Part shown: one piece after another, positions 1-12,538 of the stretch
Numbering within the stretch: position 1 is the stretch's first letter
How the letters are laid out: each line of letters starts with the position of its first letter
Assembly (NCBI RefSeq): GCF_030272615.1
Contig: NC_081414.1
Coordinates: 783,036,119-783,100,118, forward strand
Reading direction: 5' to 3'
Length of the DNA: 64,000 nucleotides
Origin: Cryptomeria japonica
Taxonomy: Eukaryota; Streptophyta; Pinopsida; Cupressales; Cupressaceae
Notes under the pieces: generated by a model
Database searches by the model: none
The model's input: the letters and a program-made list of their open reading frames with translations, nothing else
What the model was told of the DNA's origin: nothing
Made by a program: the position numbers and the translations under genes

Positions 1-899
1 GGATTTCACAATATTAATGAGGGTAAAATATTTTTAATTAAATTAAATTCTCAAAATCAATCTTACACACTATATAAAATAAATATGAATAAAACTCACT
101 TTTCTAATCAAAATTGATTTTCTTAAATAATTCAAATTAATCTTTCTATTCCAAAAATCAAAAGAGATTAAATTATTTCTATTTCGAATAAATTTAAATC
201 TTTCCTTTTTAAAATGCATAAACTGAATAAATTTGTTATTTAAAATTAACCATTAAATTAAACTCACTACAAACATAAATAGGACGATCTTTTTAATTAA
301 TGATTAATCACATAAAAGAAACCTATTTATTTTAATTCCTCAATTACTAATGTGTAAATGAACACATTAAATCAAAATAAATACTTAGGGTTAAATACTC
401 TATTTACCACACGCCAAGCACACAAACCAAGTAAGCCAACCAATTACTCGACCTGCAAACCCAAATGAAAAGAAAACTGATGGAACACAAGCGGCGCTCA
501 TTTGAGTATGACTAGGGTAAACTAAAGGTTTTACGACCACCTAACCCAAATTCTAAGGACGAAAGAGGTATACTCAACCCTACGAATCCAGTTGAAGACA
601 AACCTTACACCTAGGTGGTACTGTACCTGCAATCTCCTACAACCAAGAGTCAGACAAGCATACATATATATATATATATATTTAATGAAGATGTTAGCTC
701 AAGATTAATAACAAGAATCAGGAGGATATTTTAAACTTACATAAGAATCAATGCGAAAGCACATTAATAGATACACACAATAATCATAATATCTAACTAA
801 ACATTACCTCATGGTAATTCAACCATTCAAGATTGCCACATAAAAAGTCGACCAAGGTCAAACTAGTTTTACAAAGATGACTAGGGTAGGGGTACTACA
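1..899 (-). mobile_element. Partial 3' LTR of a minus-strand LTR retroelement
   Basis: The right end reads GGGGTACTACA at 889-899 and abuts a C-rich run which, on the minus strand, is a purine tract (900-911). On the minus strand the LTR therefore begins TGTAGTACCCC, with a canonical TG start. The other end lies outside the window. The segment is AT-rich and has no coding signal. Its partner is taken to be the LTR starting at 4437, but the two visible parts do not overlap, so their identity cannot be tested here. Confidence 0.5.
664..681. repeat. (AT)n microsatellite
   Basis: A pure AT dinucleotide run of about 18 bases inside the LTR at the left edge. Confidence 0.9.
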
Positions 900-2162
900 T
901 CCTCCCCCCCTAGGCTCCGACTTACTTCTGGAAGTCGTAAGGCTAAATGGAAAACATGCAACACGTATTAGCCCTGAAACTCATTTAACAATTATTAATT
1001 TTCACATATAAATATTTTCTCAACAATTGAAACATTATTGCTAAATCCTCTATGAATGTCATTATCCATTTGCAAGATACATCTAAAACCATACGCTTCT
1101 TAAAATATTCTAGGAATTATCCACAATCATAATAGAGAAACAAGAATTTTCTTCCTTTCATTATACCAAATTAAAGCATTAAAAGAAGTAAGAAACAATT
1201 ACTATACTCATCTATCAAACATGACAAGAAAAACATGCCAAGAAAACATGCCATCATGATCAATTTCTTTTACCAATACATCTTTTTTATAAAACTTTAT
1301 CACATAGAACTAGCTTCAAATATCAAATTCTACAACCAAGTTAACTTTCATGAAATAAGAGCAACATAAATAACTCAATTTTTTACACTTGCTAGGCATA
1401 TAAAAACCTTTTCAAAGACTACCTCCCATAACATAGTGACAAGTTAGCATAATTTACTCCATGATTACACATAATAATCATCCACATAACTGGAATGCAC
1501 AACACAAAAGGCCACATGTGAGCATTTCTAATGTTTGGTCAAAGATAACATGCACGATCAACATCTCTATGCCTAATCTCAGAATAATAATATGATCATA
1601 AATATCCAACATCTCACTCAAAGGCTTGATGGTGCTAGGGCACACCATAGTGGCGCTACCTTCCATACAAGACCTTCGTGAACATCCCTTGTTGAGTAAG
1701 GTGGTTAGCCTCCAAGAGATAGTCACCACTCATAGGTAGGTAGTGGATGCTAGCTATTTCATAGCCTCACATACCCCCATCCTCAAGGTTCCTTACATCT
1801 ACTAACTCATAGACACTCAACCAAGACTGTGTCATACGTCCTTGGAGAGGAATTTCACATTTCAACACAAGACCAGCATATGAAAATAATAAGGACAAAT
1901 TAGTTTAGACACCAAAGTACAAAAGAATAAAAATAATAAATCACCAATTCTAATAGTAAGGCAATAAAATAATCCAGAATTTGCAACACCAAATCAAGTA
2001 TGTAAAAGATCACCAAATTGTGCCTTAACCTTCAAAGTCAAAATAAAATAAATTACTAGCCCACAAGGAAATAAAATTAAAAGAAAAATATCACAATTGC
2101 ACATCACAATGTGACTAGAATCTAGCCACCAACTAGTAGTTAAACATGTGGTGCGATATAGT

Positions 2163-2640
2163 CACACTACCCACATGGCATGGTGGTGTGAACCTCGACA
2201 TCACCCCGCATCACATCATCACACGAAATGGCTCTACCCTAAAAATTGTCAGTAGGCTGCATGGAAATGTCTACTACATCCCGCATCGTGTCTCAGCACG
2301 GCATAGCAATACTCCAAGTGGCAAGGACACACAATGGATGTATCCCGCATGGCAATGTACCTCACGGAAAAGGGCACGTGCAGGTCACACCCCACATCGT
2401 GTCTCAACACGGCATAGCAATACTCTGAGTGCCAAGGACACATAATGGACGTATCCCACATGGTAATGTACCTCACGGAAAAGGGCATGCATAGGTCACA
2501 CCCCGCATCATGTCTCAACAGGGCATGGCAATACTCCAAGCGGCAAGGACATGCAATGGATGTATCCCGCATGGAAATGTACCTCATGAAAAAGGACACA
2601 TGCAGGTCACACCCTGCATAGCGACGTACCTCTCAGGATA
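2163..2640. repeat. 111-bp tandem repeat
   Basis: Successive copies of a block beginning near CATCGTGTCTCA start at 2284, 2395 and 2506, an exact 111-bp spacing. Partial copies lie on each side. Conserved words include GGCATAGCAATACTC, ATGGATGTATCCC and TACCTCACGGAAAAGGGCA. Confidence 0.85.
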
Positions 2641-2719
2641 CTCACCATAAGCCAGAGGTATACATGGCTAAGGTCCACCCACATGTCTACCAACGCTAGA
2701 CAATTGGCAGCTCATGTGA

Positions 2720-2839
2720 AAAATAACATACCTTTCATGGAGACAAGGCAAAATAACATACCTTTCTTGAAGACAAGGCAAAATAGCATACCTTTCATGG
2801 AGACAAGGCAAAATAACATACCTTTCATGAAGAAAAGGC
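2720..2839. repeat. 30-bp tandem repeat, four copies
   Basis: Four head-to-tail copies of a unit containing AACATACCTTTCATGGAGAC, with one to three changes between copies. It lies in the internal region of the non-coding LTR element. Confidence 0.9.
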
Positions 2840-4421
2840 AAAATATCCTCCAATAAAACCATAATTCTGCTCAAGAACTGACACCAATATGCTCAAATAT
2901 AAGGATAGGAATAGGCTGGCACACATGACCCTTATAAATCGGTTCATCACAAGGGAAAGAATTGAGTACACCTATAATACAGTTTCATTATAAAACTATA
3001 TTTTTCCTCAAAATAGAGAAGCTAAAGTCGCTTCACATCGATGTTACTCGTACGTCATTCCATACTATTCAAGGAATGGTGACTTTTAATACTACCCCTT
3101 CACATACTGACTTATCTACAATCCCGTGGGTTGGCTGTTAGTAAGGAAACAAACAAGAAACATCACATAAACATCATGGTTTCCCATACTCATAAGTAAA
3201 CATATCCTCCATGGTTGATTACTTCACCATCACATGGGCACACATAGAAAGCATGTGTTTCTTAGAATACACAAGGAAAGCACTATTACTGGTTTAGTCA
3301 CATTTACGGGGAGTACTTTTCGATACGCTATCATCTACTCAAGAAATATTTTACCTATGCTTTCCATATGAATCACTAAATAAAGTTTACTCTAGATACC
3401 AGTACTTAAATTTTTAACAATTCACCATTACATAAGGAAATAACATCATTCTGATATATTTTATAAATCTATTAAGCATTCACAACCACATTACTAACTA
3501 TTAAAATTTTGTTATGAAGCTCAAGACTTTCATCTTTCCATAAAAAGCCAAAAATGCAAAAAGTACAATTTCACATGTTTTATAAACACTCTATTTAAAT
3601 CAATGCACTCTTTAGTAGCATTACATTAATACACTCTCAAAGCTACTATAACATGTTCCCTTTTGATACTTCTTTTACAACCAAAGCAGTTTCACAAAAT
3701 CAACTATTCGCATATTAATGCACCTTAATTAAGATAGAATTTAATTATATTACTCCTACGAAACACATGGAGAATTCTTTAGTGTAAACATACAATTTTT
3801 TTCTCAATATCCAATATGCACTTTCAAACCAAAGCACTTTTATAATAAAAGATATATATAAGCGTTATAAGGCTCACACAAGGGCTCAAGAAATCACAAC
3901 CTTTCTCTTGCAATAAGAAAACTCACATAAGAGATAAATACACATATAACAAAAATATTTAATTTATAGAGAGAGAGAAGATGAAGGATGATAATCATTC
4001 ATTTTACTACAAAATAAGCATTCAATATTTACCATTCAAGTCCTTCAAGTGGACAACACTAAACTGGATCATACTCTTAAACACAAACATTTCGTACTTT
4101 TAGATTCAAGACAACACTAACCAACCCAAATGGATTAGTTAAAAGAGTACAATAATCAATAAGGAAGGTACATACGACTCTCCTTCAGAATAAGAGAAAT
4201 TGTAAACCAAGACCTCAATAAAAAGACAAAGCACATATAATCACTCCAAAGCACCCACATCAAAAGGTGAAAACAAGGTGTGAAAACATACGTTACACAC
4301 CAGTTAAGGTCTGCTCAATCACACACATACAAAAAGGAGGAAAAGCATACACATAAGGTCAATACACCTCACATCAACTAAGGACACAAGCAAAACCAGA
4401 GATCCCAGTGTTTGCAAACTT

Positions 4422-4434
4422 GGCTCTGATACCA
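4422..4434 (-). other. Primer-binding site (initiator Met tRNA type)
   Basis: The plus strand reads GGCTCTGATACCA, so the minus strand reads TGGTATCAGAGCC. This is the common plant retrotransposon primer site complementary to the 3' end of initiator methionine tRNA. It lies two bases from the LTR edge at 4437, as expected for a minus-strand element. Confidence 0.8.
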
Positions 4435-4436
4435 AA

Positions 4437-4665
4437 TGTAATAACCCCACCAGGAAACACCGAAGGGATAAAGCTAAAACACATGATTGGAGTGCAACAA
4501 TTTTTAAAAAAAAAATAAGACACAACATAAAGATACAATAAGATATCAAAGTACAGATTACATAGTGGAAGACATAAACTATTACCTAAAGAGTTTCCCA
4601 ACATGATTACTTAATTCCACATTTAACTTAACTTATGCAAATTAATCCAATAAGCCGATTCTCTT
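4437..4665 (-). mobile_element. Truncated 5' LTR
   Basis: Begins TGTAATAACCCC next to the primer site, so on the minus strand the LTR ends ...TTATTACA. The expected other end (GGGGTACTACA, from the left LTR) is not found before the sequence changes character near 4665-4740. The LTR therefore appears cut short or interrupted by the next element. The right boundary is approximate. Confidence 0.4.
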
Positions 4666-4960
4666 TGTAGACACTTAAAAATAATTATTTTAATTATTTT
4701 TAATTCCTCGCATAATTAATTAATTAATTATGTTAATTATTTTTACTTACCAGTTTTTAAAGTGTAGAGTAGAGCGAATCAAAAGGCGATCAAACATTTC
4801 CAATAGCGAATTCAAGGTATTTAGAATATCTAAAGTCGCATTTTTAGCAGTTAACCGATCAAGTCAAGTTGTGAATATTTGAGAAGTATTTACTAAGTTG
4901 GAAGTGTTTTTTGGTTATTTGAAACCCTAAGATACTTCGTAAGTAGAATTTCAGTTTGAA
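4666..4960 (+). other. Leader upstream of the 4961-8275 ORF
   Basis: AT-rich sequence, including repeated TAATTAAT runs near 4715-4730. No coding signal. It probably belongs to the 5' untranslated leader of the plus-strand element. No 5' LTR matching the one at 8600-9830 is visible in front of it. Confidence 0.3.
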
Positions 4961-7900
4961 ATGGCCCCCAAAGTTCAAAAACCCATTGTTGTAGAAACCA
5001 TTGAGAAGCCTACACTAAAATACACCTTACCTCCCAAAGTGGCTTCCGAACCCGATGAAAAAACTACATTTTATCTTATTCCAGATAGGGTTCTGTTGAT
5101 CGAAGATGTTAGATTTTATACCAAGTGCAGAGTTGATGAGATAGGTCATACTGAGATTAAGGATATGTATGATAAATTATGCACCGATGGAAATCTGGAT
5201 AGCAAGTTTAAGCATATCAAAGTCAAGGGATTAACTGAAGCCCTAACCTATCCTTGAGTCTTCAAACCCCAATGGGTCAAATTTGTCTTGAGTCGAGTAC
5301 ATGACAATTTTATGTGGCTAGAGTATCAACCTTTCAAGATCACCAAGGAGATTATTCACATAATAACTGGATACCCTATATTTGACCATGCCCGAGCACA
5401 GAAGATGATTTCATAGAAGGAATTGATAACATTAACAGGTGTTGAGTCTGATAGCAGAGGTCTTAAGTTGAACAATGTGACAGATGCAAAACTTAATTTT
5501 TCTATTAGAGTTATTGGTTATTGTTTCTTCTAGTCGGCAAGAGAAAATAGTGTACCGTGTGCAGCTGTAGATTTGGCCTATAAAATTGTTAAAAAGGGTA
5601 TGCAAATTGATTTATGTGAAGTGTTGTTGAAGAATCTTTTTGAAAATCTAAATACAATAAGGAAACCGAAGAAGAATAATACTACTAACACACTAAAGTT
5701 TGGGTCACTCTTAGTGTGTATGTTCTTCTATTTTCAGAAATTCTTTCTATCAGTCGGTAACGTTGTTTGGGAATTACACCGACCTATCACCCATCAAATA
5801 AATGATTTCATCAATCAGCTAGGTGATAATTTCAATATGATAATGGATGACTACTTCAAAAAATTCCAAGAAAAGATGCATAGCAGGTACAGGATTCCAC
5901 CTCAGCTAGTGGAAAAATACAAGGATACTATATGTTTTTAATTGGATACAGACTACTATTATATCAATGTAGTATGAGATAGATTTTGACATTGCTCAAT
6001 AGCAGAGAGATGCCTTTTTAGCACTTCCAAGGCATGCTACCGAGAAAAGATATGACACCTATGAAGAGGTGAAAGAGAAAGTAAAAATGAGCATTGTTGT
6101 TCTGAAGGCTGCTAGAAAAGCCACCAGAATGATCAAAGATTTAACTAAAAAGTTTGGAGAAGGTTCTACCTCCACTCCTACTAAGAGTGATCAACTTTCA
6201 ATCGAGGAAGAATCTAAAGCTCAAGAAGAAGCAATTACACTGAGCACCGAGTTGCCAAAGGGCAAAATTTTGAAAAGAAAGAAACAGGATGCAACCAAGG
6301 TATCACCAACCCCACTAGTAAAGTGATCAAACACTAGATCATCTGTTGTGTCACCCAGTAAGAAGCAAAAGAATGTAGAAATTCCTCAGGTTACAAAAAC
6401 TTATAGAAAGAAGAGTAGAAGACTAATTTTGGAAAGTGACATAGAGTCAGAAGATGTAAATACACTTCAGATTGTAAAAAGCACAAAGGAAGTTATACAT
6501 AGTGTTGACAATTTTTGTGCAAAATTGAAGGAATATGGTGGATTTGGGTCATTTAGATATGTAAAATATGATACTAGAATAGATGAAGAGAAGAGGAAAA
6601 TAGAAGAGACTGTAATTAGTACACTTCTCAAGTTCCGAGTAGTTCCATTGGAAGTGACTGGTTTTCTTCCAAAAGCATTATACTCACATATTGATAATAG
6701 ATGGAAATATGCTATGGACTCAGAGAAGCAAATAAGAGAAAGATTTTTGGTACATCTCTTTCCAGATATGTCGGTAGATGAAATAAGAGATCACTTGAAA
6801 AACTACCAGACAAATTTTCAAGTAAAACAAAGGGCCTTAAAAATGATGAATGGACTATATCTTGAAGTTGAAAATGAAACCAAAGAGAAATGGAAGGAGA
6901 TATTCAGGATTCAAACTGAAAAGCCAAAAGGTGAAGAAGAAATAGTTGACATCACCAAGAAAGATCTTGCTTCCACTATTCAGATAGATGAGGATGTCAT
7001 AGACACTAAAGCACAGGAAGGAGAGATGATAGAAGGAAGCACCTATGCCAAACTGGTGTCCAACGAATCAGTTTTGGAACAGGTTAAGCCTTATCCTTCG
7101 ATCACCCAACAAGTCTTAGTTGAGAAACCTCAGGACATAGATGAAGGCATAGAGGCTCCAAAGGATAAACAAGATGAACCTACCTCTCAGGCTACCAAGG
7201 AGCAAACTTCACAAGTTCCTTCAAGCACCGAGACAATTGCCACTGAAATTCCAAGCAAGGAAACACCAAAGGATACAACAGAGGCTATAGGAACTGACAA
7301 AAGTGTTGCCTCTACCAAGCAACATACCGACGAAGGACAAGTCTCCAAAGCCATTGTACCCATTAAATTGGAAAAGGCATCATCATCAAAGTAGAAGAAA
7401 GCTAAATGACATAGTTTTAAGGTAGATCTGTCAAAACCTATTGTGATGCTAAATGTTGACCTAACAAAATTGAAAGGGCAAGCACTGATAGAATTTGGTG
7501 AGCTTTGTAAAGTTAAAGCAGAGCAGGAAAGATAGATAGCTATTCAATAGAATAACCGAGTACTTTAGAAGGTCAAAACATTATTGACATAAATGATACC
7601 TGAAGCTACCATCAATAAAGATACTGTCATTCATGTGCAACTAGATGAACTACTCACTCAATTGGAGGAATCTGGAGTAGAAGCATCATAATACCTTAGC
7701 AAATTGAAGGAAAAAGAGCTAACTGCCAAGATGATTGAAGAAGTGCAGAAAGCAATTGCTATAGGTAAAATAAAGCTTATTGAATTCATTGCTGAGTTAT
7801 CCCCTCAACTCAAGCATATTATTTATTTATTCCAAAAGTTATGTACATTTTCATTCTTCATCAAAGATATCAAGAATAAGATTGAAGTCATTGAAAAGGA

Positions 7901-8275
7901 GATCACTGATCTCTCAAAAAATTGACTACCGAGCCAAATTCTCTTCAGAATTTTTATTCAAGGCTACAAACACTTATGGCTCAACAATTAGAACTTCAGA
8001 ATGAAGAGCATAAAATAAGGATGGATATCATGACTCTTCAAACATTATTTATTCCCCATTTGTCATTAGTTCAAGAGCAGATCAACCGAGCTACCCAATT
8101 GTCAACTCAAGTCGAGGGAAGCACTTTAGATGGTTTGATCACACTATCAACTGATATTACAGCTCAGATTACAATATTGGAAAGTGTCAAGGATGCACTT
8201 AAGAACACTCTTACAGAAGCTCATATAAAGTATAAATCTATTTTTGATCAGTTGCCCCCACCAAATGGTAACTAG
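4961..8275 (+). pseudogene. Decayed long ORF of an LTR element, function unknown
   Basis: Starts at an ATG at 4961 and can be followed for about 1,100 codons through scattered stop codons and at least two frame changes (between 5941 and 6069, and near 7920). The first third is a compact domain rich in Phe, Tyr and Ile, resembling in style the plant transposon-associated ORFs that sit where gag-pol would be. The middle (6069-7394) is charged and Ser/Thr/Lys/Glu-rich, with a long helical section and an acidic, Thr/Pro-rich tail. The end (7704-8275) is helical and coiled-coil-like. No Gag knuckle, DTG, YVDD or integrase signature is present. It ends 312 bases before a polypurine tract and LTR, so it is cargo or the sole protein of that element. 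I do not recognise a function. Confidence 0.6.
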
Positions 8276-8587
8276 TTTTGATGTTTGTCAAAAAGGTGGA
8301 GTGTACAGAACACATGACCGAGCATGAATATCTGAGTATACAGAGTATCCGAGTGTACAGTTGAAATTGTCAGGAGGAGCATGGAACATCAGGAGTATGT
8401 AACATCAAGAGCATGGAAATATAGAGCATGGAACATCAAGTTATGTACAAAATATTGATAAGGGGAGTATGTATTTGAGTATGTATTTGAACATTGTATA
8501 TACTGACATTTTAGTTTATTTTGCAAGTATATAGATTTTGTATTATGACTTTGAAAGGAGTTTTGTCAAACATACCAAACTAATGTC

Positions 8588-8599
8588 AAAAGGGGAGAT
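8588..8599 (+). other. Polypurine tract
   Basis: AAAAGGGGAGAT immediately precedes the LTR start TGTTTC. This is the usual Copia-style plus-strand primer context and fixes the element's orientation as plus. Confidence 0.65.
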
Positions 8600-9830
8600 T
8601 GTTTCTATTTACAAAGTTATCACTAGTTTAATGCCCAAAGTCATTCTATATACTCTAGTCGGTTAATACTACTGAAAATTCCAGTTGGTAAACACCAAGG
8701 TCACCAGTGTCAGTTATAGAAGAAAGACAAGTCACTGAGTTGATACACATTGAGTTGTGAACCGAGACATATGCAGACTGTCTACCAAGTAAGGTTTATA
8801 TGTTTACCGAGTAGAAAATAAGGTATATCGAGTTAATCTGAACCAAGTGAAAACGTGTTACCAGATTCAATGAACCTGGACACTCATGTGAATGTGTTAC
8901 ATAATTCGAGAAGATGAAACCATTACTACATAGGAAATTGCATTTAAAGATTTTGTATTATTTTGAGGAAGAATATCCAATGAAATAATTTCTACATTTA
9001 TTCATTCAATAAAACATGTTTGTATGATCGAAGCATGAACAGATCATCATCTCAGAGATCTATATAAACAAAATGATTTGAGCACATGATATACTATGAG
9101 ATGTAAATTCAATCAAGAAAAGAGACACAAAGGAATGACATAGTTTAGTATAAAAAAAAAAAGATTGACAGAGATAATCATAGGTTATCGAGAAGATTTC
9201 AGAGAACAGTTCAAGAGGATAGAGTATACAAAAGTGGTTACCGAGTTGATTTATCAATTACCGAGGAATGCTATGAGCAAGGTAATTTTATATTGAGCAC
9301 ATAGAGTCTTCTATAACATTTCAGATGTGAAGTTGCAGATATTTTGTAAAGATTTTTGACTGAAATTTTAAGTTGTAATAGAAACCTATAACAGGGTAAA
9401 AGACTCTAATAAAGTCTATAAACTGTAAAGCCTTTAACCAGGTACAACATTTTGTAGAAGTGTTTGTAAAATCCTTTAGAAAGGTAGATCTAAAGATCTT
9501 TATACTCCTAATAGGGTAAGCTATCAGAAATGGCTAAGCATGTAGCTCTAACCAAGCAATCTTGATTACTGCAGTAGTGAAGCTGTGGGTGCCATCCCCA
9601 CCACAGTTTTTCTCTCTAACCAAGATTTTCTGCGTGACCAAAAATCTTTGTGTTATGGAGTGATATTTTGTTGTATGTTATTTCTATGATTATGTTTTAG
9701 TATTACATATCTTTGAGATCAGCAATACATAGTTTGTGTTTATCAGTAAAATTGTCTTTCAAGAAAAGTTTTGAAGTACTAATTCACCCTTCCCCTCTCA
9801 GTACATTAGCCTTCCAAGTAAGACCTAACA
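8600..9830 (+). mobile_element. 3' LTR, Copia-like
   Basis: Starts TGTTTC after the purine tract and ends AGACCTAACA at 9830. It includes the C-rich CACCCTTCCCCTCTCAGTAC block that typically lies about 40 bases before the end of plant Copia LTRs. It is about 1.23 kb long. The matching 5' LTR is not in the window upstream of 4961, so the element is truncated at its 5' end. Confidence 0.6.
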
Positions 9831-10795
9831 AAGTATACCTCGAGAAGGAGACAACAAAGGCATTAATATTTGTTTGATAGTTGTAGGTTGAAATAATGGA
9901 TCATGTTTTTTCCTTGTATGGAAAATGTGTTTTAGAAGGTATGAAAAATGGTGGAGATGAAAAGATGTACATCAAGAAAGATTAGATCATGCAAGATCTG
10001 ATAGGATTTGGTTTTCCTCATAAATGGTGAGGAGACCCTAACCGTCAAAATTTTGAATTTTATTTTGGCGGGCAATCACCTGATAAGTAATGAGAGCTCC
10101 AAACTAAAACGTGTTGATGTTGTGAAGATCCAAAAAAAAAAGGGTGGAGAGAGAGAAAAGTGAAAAAATCTGGAGAAGGTGTTCCAAGCAAGTTGCACTG
10201 TGAGTGAGCAAGCAAACTGGTGAAAGGCTTCTACCAATGGTATCATAGTCTTGCAGTTGAGTCTAACCATTAAGGTATAGCAAAGCAGGCAACATCCTAG
10301 TTTAACATACTGTGTGGTGAGACTATGTGTAAAAGGAAGAGAAAGATAACAAAGAGTTACTTGATTAAAGAGTTGCAGGATTCATTTGCAGCAAGAAGCC
10401 TTAATTGTATTCAAATAGTATTTCAATATACATCACCAATTTAAAGCTTGGTGCAGGAATTGGTGCCCTAAAAGTGTAGGGGTTGGTGCTCCTTGGGTTG
10501 GTGACCAAAATTTTTGTAAATCAATGTTTTGCCTGTGAGGCTATATTGAAGCAGTAGACTTCAGTAGCTTTTCTCGCTGATGTTTTTCCCATATTCGGTT
10601 TTCCTCGTAAATCCGATGTTGTGAGTTACTTGTGTGCGCATGGTCTCTTTGGCTTTCCTTCTTGCATTACCGGTTTGATTGTTTAAGTGATTAAGTAAAT
10701 AACTGATATTCTCAAGTTACATCACAAGAAAGGAGAAACTTAGAAACCACTGATTCACCCACCCCCCCCTCCTTAGTGGTATTCTGTGTTCAACA
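9831..10795 (+). mobile_element. Copia-like LTR debris
   Basis: Ends with CACCCACCCCCCCCTCC and then TTCAACA at 10789-10795, the usual end of a plant Copia LTR. A degenerate initiator-Met-like primer site (TGGTATCATAGTC, 10238-10250) follows CTACCA. Two LTR boundaries may thus be juxtaposed here. The left limit is not defined and no target duplication was found. There is no coding signal. Confidence 0.35.
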
Positions 10796-10858
10796 GTATT
10801 TTGGTGGGCATTATAGATAATAAGGATAACCAACTAGGATAAAGAAATAAAAGAACCA

Positions 10859-11480
10859 TCAATATAGATGGTACAAAATTATGGTATGTGAGGTGGAAGA
10901 GATTGGTTGATGGTATGGTATACATTGTGAGGAAAAAAAGATAGAAATTGTGGGGTTGGGGGCTAGCATATAGGTATATTGATTTTTAGGATTAATCCTA
11001 AGACTATCATGAGTGGCATTAGCTTTTTCTATAGTGATAGAAATGATAGATGAAGTAAACTTAAGAATGGAAGTTAGTGTCATGGGTATCGATATTTGTG
11101 CCTCCATTTTGTTTTGATGAACCATATATATGAGAACTTGTGTGTAACTCTTTACTATGATAGTGTTTTCATCCACTATTTGAGGTATTCTATGTAGAAT
11201 ATCCACACCATGTAAGTCACCATGTATCAATCTCCTTAGACTCTCAATAAGAGGGACAACCTCTCCAACCATGTATTTTGTACTCACAAACTGTGGAAAT
11301 CCTTCCAATTACTTAACTAGATTATTGATTGTTTAGTAGACACTTGAATTGAAGGGTTGTCCTCATCCTAAGAATTGTGAGGCAAATTATTTTTTAAGTG
11401 TTGTATGCAAATTAGGATTTAGATTAAGAGATATTTAATGTCTTGAGTTTCTTGATGTGAATGAGTCAACAATGAACTCA
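10859..11480 (-). pseudogene. Gag N-terminal relic, related to the 47213-50656 ORF
   Basis: A 149-codon open stretch (10859-11308) with degenerate upstream sequence. Its segment VPLIESLRRL...GVDILHRIPQIVDENT aligns with LPLIEGLKHM...GIDILHGIAHIVDSNV of the intact Gag ORF in the nested element (about residues 89-118). A Ser/Pro/Ile-rich stretch follows in both. No Gag core or knuckle remains. This is a fragment of the same Gag lineage, inactive. Confidence 0.55.
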
Positions 11481-11634
11481 AGCTGAACACTAATACTAGT
11501 CAAAGCATGAGAATCCATGAATCAATAATTTATTATTATAAGAATATTATATTTAGAATAATAGGTTACAAGACTTATATACAAGTACAAGCTTTAAAAT
11601 ATGCATGTTCTCCTAATAAGAATTTAAAAGAGGA

Positions 11635-11850
11635 GGGTTATCCCACAGTAATGGTTCCCACATTTACCAACGAAGAAAATTGGTAGAGGTGGGGAAAAAT
11701 TTTGGGGGGTGGTTTGAACGAACTAGGGGTGTTCGAGCGAACCCCCCATAGGGTTCAATCGAACCCACTAGTGGACATCGGTTTCGATCGGACCCCAGGT
11801 AGGTTTGGGGGTTTGATCGAACCCATTTAAATTGTTTTTGTTTTTAAATG
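11635..11850 (+). repeat. Left terminal region with TTCRATCGAACCC repeats
   Basis: Contains GGGTTATC at its edge, a GGGGAAAAATTTT block and at least three variants of the near-palindrome TTCGATCGAACCC (around 11755, 11790 and 11815). The same motifs occur in the same order, inverted, at 27866-28028. Confidence 0.45.
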
Positions 11851-11852
11851 GC

Positions 11853-11859
11853 TATAAAA
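11853..11859 (+). promoter_or_regulatory. Possible TATA box for gene A
   Basis: TATAAAA lies about 220 bases inside the left terminal region and faces gene A. Gene A's first coding ATG is 4.3 kb downstream, just after a splice-acceptor-like TACCTACCTAG. The transcript would therefore need a leader exon near 11.9-12.0 kb and a long first intron. Confidence 0.3.
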
Positions 11860-12538
11860 ACCGAAAATGACAATTTAACTGTCATTTTCAAGTTTGGAGT
11901 TTTTTGTATCCAAAGTGGGTTATAGAGAACCCTACGTCAGCACTATGTCACTGTGCTCTGCCAGCAGCAACCAGTGCTTCTCACCTTTCATCTTTCGACC
12001 TACATTGTTTTAGGTCCACAAAATAACCCTTTTTTTTTAATCATATTTATTTATTTACATTTTATTAAATTTATTTTAAAATTAATAAATAATTTATTTT
12101 TTAATTAAATAATTGTATATTTATTATTTTTTAGCATTTTAGAAAAACGTTATAAAAAACATAGAAAACATATCTATACTAAAATTTTAAAACTTCGAAA
12201 AATGTTTGAAAATTTTTAGAAACACATTAGCAAAATTAGAAAAATGTTAGAAAACTTAATTTAATGTTTTGATTTAACATCCATTTTAAAAAAAAATTAA
12301 ATAACTGTATATGTATTTTTTTTGCAACTTTTAAAAAAAATGTTATGAAAAACTTAGAAAACTGAGGTAGTAAATTAAAACTTAGAAAAATGTTAAGAAA
12401 AACATTAGAAAAATAAAAAATTAGAAAAATGTTACAAAACTAAATATAACAAATTAAAACGTTAGAAAAATTAAATAATAAATTTAAATTTAAAAAACAT
12501 TATAAACTTAGATAAAAAATTTAAACAAATTAGACAAA

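Larger units (their letters stand above)
900..4436 (-). mobile_element. Non-coding internal region of an LTR element
   Basis: Bounded by a polypurine tract at 900-911 (minus strand CCTAGGGGGGAGGA) and a primer-binding site at 4422-4434. No open frame in it resembles Gag, protease, reverse transcriptase or integrase. It holds two tandem arrays (2163-2640 and 2720-2839) and otherwise AT-rich unique sequence. This is the structure of a large non-autonomous LTR derivative (LARD type), which must borrow enzymes from a relative. Short open frames over the 111-bp repeats are shadows of the repeat. Confidence 0.5.

Noticed and set aside
2146-2599. Overlapping open frames on both strands at 2.1-2.6 kb
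   Set aside because: Shadows of the 111-bp tandem repeat.
10076-10270. 64-codon minus frame
   Set aside because: It overlaps LTR debris and a primer-site-like motif and shows no domain.
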